From assembly GCA_905213265.1 (NCBI GenBank), contig CAJMHR010000056.1, forward strand, positions 1-9,592: DNA of 9,592 bases, in the 5' to 3' direction. This DNA is from an uncultured Collinsella sp. (GTDB lineage Bacteria; Actinomycetota; Coriobacteriia; Coriobacteriales; Coriobacteriaceae). The notes beneath the pieces were generated by a model. That model had not been told where the DNA came from and did not search any database. It saw nothing but the letters and a program-made list of their open reading frames with translations. Positions 6,715 to 9,592 of the stretch are shown here, one piece after another; positions within the stretch are counted from its first letter, which is position 1, and every line of letters begins with the position of its first letter. Made by a program: the position numbers and the translations under genes.

Positions 6715-7218
6715 CTATTGCTCTTGCCCCAAGCGGACAAAGTGGGAAAAGTCGTTGGCGGCCACGGCGTCGTACACGGCGTCGACGGCCTCAAAGACTT
6801 CCGGGGACATGGGGTTGTAGAACTCCGTGTCGCCCGGCTGAATCCCGACGAAGACGATATCATCACACGATTGCTCAATCTCTTCGATCAGAATCGACAA
6901 AGGAAGCGAATGCGTGGTGAACATCGATTTGCGCGCGACGTCGGTCTTATCGAGCAAGCGGATGGCGCCGACGGGCAGCGCCATGTCGGCGGCATCGACC
7001 AAAACCAAACGCGGCGGACGCTCGCGCTTGACCTCGATGATGTCATCCTCGGGCGTCTGACCGCCGTCGATGGTGTACCAACCGGCGATAGGCGTGTCCT
7101 CCATCTTTTTGGAGAGCACGGGGCCGGCGGCATCGTCGGCACGCAGCACGCTTCCCGCCGTGAGTACGATACCCTCAAACGGGGCGCCGTTCACGCGGCC
7201 ATCCACAACGCGACCCAT
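6715..7218 (-). CDS. hycI: Hydrogenase 3 maturation endopeptidase HycI
   Basis: HycI is the nickel-dependent endopeptidase that removes the C-terminal peptide of the hydrogenase-3 large subunit HycE after NiFe site insertion. The 167-residue product follows E. coli HycI closely: IDGGQTPEDDI (50-60), RPPRLVLVDAADM (67-79), TTHSLPLS (101-108) and FVGIQPGDTEFYNPMS. The three metal-binding residues of the family align as D29, D75 and H103 (E. coli D16, D62, H90). The N-terminus is about 13 residues longer than in E. coli, and the first motif, normally GNxxxGDDGxGP, reads AGSVLRADDAAGP, so its conserved Asn and two Gly are replaced. ATG at 7218 overlaps the hycH stop by one base (TAATG) with GGGAGG 8 nt upstream. 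Its target site is present at the end of hycE in the same operon. Stop is TAG. Confidence 0.95.
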   Translation of the reverse strand: MGRVVDGRVNGAPFEGIVLTAGSVLRADDAAGPVLSKKMEDTPIAGWYTIDGGQTPEDDIIEVKRERPPRLVLVDAADMALPVGAIRLLDKTDVARKSMFTTHSLPLSILIEEIEQSCDDIVFVGIQPGDTEFYNPMSPEVFEAVDAVYDAVAANDFSHFVRLGQEQ

Positions 7219-7799
7219 TACTGCAACCTCCCCGTCAGATACACGCCCGACACATCGCGCACGCGCTCAACCAGATCGCGGAACTTCATCAGAAACGCGA
7301 CCTGCTGGGCATGCAGGCCAAAGTCGTCGTCGAACACCGAGATGCCGGCCTTGGCCGAGCCGCGAAAACCGCGCTCGTCGAGCAGCGTGTCGCAGGCCTC
7401 GAGCAGCGACGGCACCGCCGCCTTGTCAAGCTGGCACTCGCCAAAGGAGCGGATGGCCTCGAACTTGGTCTTGGCCTCCCCCTCCGGCAGCGCGTCGACG
7501 AGCGAATAGAAGACATCCACCGGCACCGACAGGCGCGGCTCAAAGCAATCGAGCACGCCGGTGTGGTGGCCCACGGCGAGCGTGTAGTACAGCACGTCGC
7601 AGGCCTCCTGGGGAACGTCTTCCTCGGTCTCCACAAACTTACGCGTGAGCTCATAGAAGACCACCTGGTCGGGCGCATGGCCCAGGCAGGGGTCGGCGAC
7701 GCCCTCGGCAGCCTCGTCGCTTGCGCGCGAGGCATCGCCAAAGGAGCCGCCGAGCATACCGGGGCCCGCAAAGTAACCAGAGCGGTCCGTGAGCTCCAT
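7218..7799 (-). CDS. hycH: Formate hydrogenlyase maturation protein HycH
   Basis: HycH is a small cytoplasmic protein needed for assembly of hydrogenase 3; its biochemical role is not settled. Residues from about 46 match the E. coli protein clearly: VVFYELTRKFVE, then CDVLYYTLAVGHHTGVLDCFE, and a C-terminal VSGVYLTGRL like the E. coli IYLMVRRL end. At 193 residues it is much longer than the 136-residue E. coli protein: there is an N-terminal extension of about 45 residues rich in Gly, Ala and Asp, and a longer segment before the last helix around DERGFRGSAKAGISVFDDDFG. The ATG at 7799 directly follows the hycG TAG stop (TAGATG) and has GGAGGT 6 nt upstream, so the extended start is well supported. 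Stop is TAA. Confidence 0.93.
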   Translation of the reverse strand: MELTDRSGYFAGPGMLGGSFGDASRASDEAAEGVADPCLGHAPDQVVFYELTRKFVETEEDVPQEACDVLYYTLAVGHHTGVLDCFEPRLSVPVDVFYSLVDALPEGEAKTKFEAIRSFGECQLDKAAVPSLLEACDTLLDERGFRGSAKAGISVFDDDFGLHAQQVAFLMKFRDLVERVRDVSGVYLTGRLQ

Positions 7800-8582
7800 C
7801 TAGTGACCTCCGGCCAGCACCAGATCCTGCAGCGCCGAGTAGACCTCAACGCGGCGCGGATCGTCCTGCTTGTCGATGAGCAGCGCCATAGCACCGCGGA
7901 TATCACCCTTGGGCGCGTCCTCGAGCGTATCCATAAACTCGTTGGCCAGGTCGCGGCCGTAACGGTAGCCGCTCATGGCGCGAGCCTCGCGCTCGATGGC
8001 AACGCGCAGCTTGTACGGCACGCCGGGGTGCAGGATATCGGCCTGCTCGCCGGCAGCCTCCACCGTAGTCTCGGCATGGAGCTTTTGGTCCAGCAGGCCA
8101 AGTGCCATGGCAAAGCCGTAGACGGTCTGCGCGGGGCTGGGCGGGCAGCCGGGGATGTAGACATCGACCGGCAGAATCTTATCCGTGCCGCCCCAGACGC
8201 AGTAGTTGTCGTAGAAGATGCCGCCGGTGCAGCCGCACGCGCCATAGGACACCACGATCTTGGGATCGGGTGCGGCCTCAAACGCGCGCAGGGCCGGCAT
8301 GCGCATGGCACGCGTCACGGCGCCGGTGTACAGCAGCACATCGGCGTGACGGGGCGAGGGCACGACCTTGATGCCAAAGCGCTCGACGTCAAAGACGGGC
8401 GTGATGGAACCGAAGATCTCGATCTCGCAGCCGTTGCAGCCGCCGCAGTCGACACGGTAGACGTACACCGAGCGCTTGATCTTCTTAAGAAGGGTCGCCT
8501 TGGCCTTCTCGATGCTCTCGTCGAGCTCGATCTTGGTCGGGCGGTACTGAAGCCGCTCGGGCAAAAGCGTGGGTTCGGCCAT
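7800..8582 (-). CDS. hycG: Hydrogenase 3 small subunit HycG (group 4 [NiFe])
   Basis: HycG is the Fe-S small subunit of the membrane-bound H2-evolving hydrogenase, passing electrons to the NiFe site in HycE; it is related to NuoB of complex I. The 260-residue protein is near-identical in core motifs to E. coli HycG (255): KKIKRSVYVYRVDCGGCNGCE (33-53), VVPSPRHAD (73-81), YTGAVTRAMR (85-94), SYGACGC (112-118), CVWGGTDKI (128-136) and IPGCPPSP (143-150). The proximal [4Fe-4S] cluster is expected on C49 and C52 of CNGCE with C116 and C146. As in group 4 enzymes there is no Tat signal and no extra Fe-S domain, so it faces the cytoplasm. ATG at 8582 has AAGGAGGAG about 5 nt upstream and is 2 nt from the hycF stop. 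Stop is TAG. Confidence 0.97.
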   Translation of the reverse strand: MAEPTLLPERLQYRPTKIELDESIEKAKATLLKKIKRSVYVYRVDCGGCNGCEIEIFGSITPVFDVERFGIKVVPSPRHADVLLYTGAVTRAMRMPALRAFEAAPDPKIVVSYGACGCTGGIFYDNYCVWGGTDKILPVDVYIPGCPPSPAQTVYGFAMALGLLDQKLHAETTVEAAGEQADILHPGVPYKLRVAIEREARAMSGYRYGRDLANEFMDTLEDAPKGDIRGAMALLIDKQDDPRRVEVYSALQDLVLAGGH

Positions 8583-8584
8583 GG

Positions 8585-9301
8585 TTACTCCTCCTTCGTT
8601 TCAAAATCCATGATGATGCCCTCGACCGGCGCCGGACCGGCGGGAATCTCGGGCGCATCGGGGTTGAGCTCGCGGTCGATATACTCCGGGTTCACGCCGT
8701 GGCCGCCCAGATACTCCATGCCGGGGCCCTGGGGCTCGCCGGACGCAAGCGTCTCGTTGGCAGCCATGCCGTGCGCGTTGCCGGTCTTTACGGCCGAGGC
8801 GGCGCGCAGGGCGTCGAGCTCGCGCTTGCACTCCTGGCACATACCGACGGTACGGGCGGCCTGCTCGGCCTCCATGCCGCCGGCCTTTTGCAGCAGGCGC
8901 TTGGCATAGTCGATCTCCTTGTGCGGGGCAAACGGCTTGCCGCAACGCGAGCAGTGCTCGAGCGCATAGACGCTCTTGCTGGTGAGGTCGTCCTTGCTCA
9001 TGACGGCCAGCTCAAACTCCTCGGTGAGCTTGATGGCCTCCATGGGGCAGGCTTCCTCGCAGCGGCCGCAAAAGATGCAGCGGCCGTAGTCGATTGACCA
9101 GGTAATGGTATCGGCCGCAAGGTCGGTGTCCATGCGAATGGCATCGGCCGGGCACGCCACGCCGCAGGCACCGCAGGCGATGCAGAGCTCGGCATTGTGC
9201 TCGGGCTTGCCGCGCATGTCCTTGTTGGTGGGGAACGGCGCAAACGGGTACTTGACCGTCGCGTCGCCGGCCTTGGCGTTAACCTTCCAAAGCTTCAGCA
9301 T
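8585..9301 (-). CDS. hycF: Formate hydrogenlyase 2x[4Fe-4S] subunit HycF
   Basis: HycF is the ferredoxin-like arm of formate hydrogenlyase, related to NuoI, carrying electrons between the formate-dehydrogenase side and HycG. The 238-residue protein starts MLKLWKV and keeps FRGKPE-like spacing (MRGKPEHN, 29-36). Two classic ferredoxin motifs follow: C40-x2-C43-x2-C46-x3-C50-P and C75-x2-C78-x2-C81-x3-C85-P. Downstream are two further CxxC pairs, C117/C120 and C155/C158, equivalent to those in E. coli HycF and possibly a zinc or rubredoxin-like site. It is about 58 residues longer than E. coli HycF (180); the extra C-terminal tail is Pro- and acidic-rich. ATG at 9301 was chosen because homology begins there and GAGGAGG lies 9 nt upstream; a longer reading to 9424 adds an Arg/Ser-rich out-of-frame translation of hycE. 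One base separates it from the hycE stop. Stop is TAA. Confidence 0.96.
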   Translation of the reverse strand: MLKLWKVNAKAGDATVKYPFAPFPTNKDMRGKPEHNAELCIACGACGVACPADAIRMDTDLAADTITWSIDYGRCIFCGRCEEACPMEAIKLTEEFELAVMSKDDLTSKSVYALEHCSRCGKPFAPHKEIDYAKRLLQKAGGMEAEQAARTVGMCQECKRELDALRAASAVKTGNAHGMAANETLASGEPQGPGMEYLGGHGVNPEYIDRELNPDAPEIPAGPAPVEGIIMDFETKEE

Positions 9302-9302
9302 A

Positions 9303-9592
9303 TTAGAGCGCCTCCTCATCGAGCGGAGCGGCCATGGTGCCCTCGCCCGCGAGCGGCGACTTGTCGCGCCAGACGTTCTCGAACTGCTCCTTGTCGAGCA
9401 CGTGGTCGCGCTTGGCGGCGACATCGGTCACCGTCACGCGGTCGGTGCAGGAATAGCACGGGTCGAGCGAGCCAACGATCAGCGCCGCATCGCCCACGGT
9501 GTTGCCGCGGAACATGTAGCGCAGGACCGGCCAGTTACTGTACGTGGCGGCCTTGGCGCGCCAGCGGTAGCACTTCTGGTTATTGCCGAGCA
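9303..9592 (-). CDS. hycE: Hydrogenase 3 large subunit HycE, C-terminal 95 residues (cut by window edge)
   Basis: This is the end of the NiFe catalytic subunit of hydrogenase 3. The frame is open to the window edge, starting LGNNQKCYRWRAK, then TYSNWPVLRYMFRGNTVGDA and IGSL-like VGSLDPCYSCTDR, matching the E. coli HycE C-terminus almost residue for residue. C-Y-S-C is the C-terminal CxxC pair that binds the NiFe site. Cleavage by HycI is expected after the Arg of CTDR (codon 9440-9438), releasing a 44-residue peptide that starts VTVTDV; in E. coli the peptide is 32 residues. The rest of the gene, with the N-terminal NuoC-like domain and the first CxxC, lies to the right. Stop is TAA, one base before hycF. 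Confidence 0.97.
   Translation of the reverse strand, partial: LGNNQKCYRWRAKAATYSNWPVLRYMFRGNTVGDAALIVGSLDPCYSCTDRVTVTDVAAKRDHVLDKEQFENVWRDKSPLAGEGTMAAPLDEEAL

Noticed and set aside
5995..7509. 504-residue open frame on the plus strand
   Set aside because: Antisense to focA, hycI and hycH; His/Gln/Asp-rich low-complexity translation typical of a shadow frame.
7311..8909. 532-residue open frame on the plus strand
   Set aside because: Antisense to hycH, hycG and hycF, which are all secure by homology; no recognisable domain.
9302..9424. Upstream extension of hycF by 41 residues
   Set aside because: It is an Arg/Ser-rich out-of-frame reading of hycE; HycF homology begins at the ATG at 9301, which has its own strong ribosome binding site.

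Overview
The window looks like part of a high-GC, fermentative, H2-producing anaerobe. The closely packed formate hydrogenlyase genes next to selenocysteine genes, the GC-rich codon use and the actinobacterial flavour of the proteins suggest a Coriobacteriia member such as Collinsella. That assignment is inference; no rRNA or other taxonomic marker is present. All nine protein genes and the one RNA gene read on the minus strand, so the biological order runs from high to low coordinates. Both ends are cut inside genes: hycE at the right edge and the selenocysteine tRNA at the left edge.

Region 1 (9592 down to about 5784) is the distal part of a group 4 [NiFe] hydrogenase-3 / formate hydrogenlyase operon. 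It holds the hycE C-terminus, hycF (ferredoxin-like subunit), hycG (small subunit), hycH (maturation protein), hycI (endopeptidase that matures HycE) and a FocA-type formate channel. Within hycE to hycI the genes are 0-2 nt apart or overlap by 1 nt, mostly with strong Shine-Dalgarno sequences. focA follows after 39 nt, and a hairpin 21 nt past its stop may terminate or attenuate the transcript. The proximal part of the operon (hycB/C/D-like genes, rest of hycE) and a formate dehydrogenase would lie beyond the right edge or elsewhere.

Region 2 (5675 down to 1) is a Mo/W-bisPGD oxidoreductase followed by the selenocysteine module selA-selB-selC. The oxidoreductase has a cysteine, not selenocysteine, as its likely metal ligand. 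Its active-site segment does not have the (U/C)-His-Gly form of formate dehydrogenases and looks more like thiosulfate/polysulfide-reductase relatives. selA and selB overlap by ATGA. A gene for tRNA-Sec (UCA anticodon, 8-nt acceptor strand, 6-bp D stem with 4-nt loop) starts 36 nt after selB and is cut by the window edge; gene finders that need a complete tRNA would miss it.

How it fits together: formate enters or leaves by FocA, an FdhF-type enzyme (not in the window) oxidises it, electrons pass through HycF-type Fe-S proteins to HycG/HycE, and H2 is made. FdhF-type enzymes often contain selenocysteine, which gives SelA, SelB and tRNA-Sec an obvious client. No in-window gene shows an internal UGA codon, so the selenoprotein itself must be elsewhere. 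I see no mobile element, CRISPR array or rRNA. The most notable points are the edge tRNA-Sec with an apparent C at position 33, the non-formate-type Mo enzyme placed between the hydrogenase and Sec modules, the SelB G4 motif without lysine, and the near absence of UGA stop codons.
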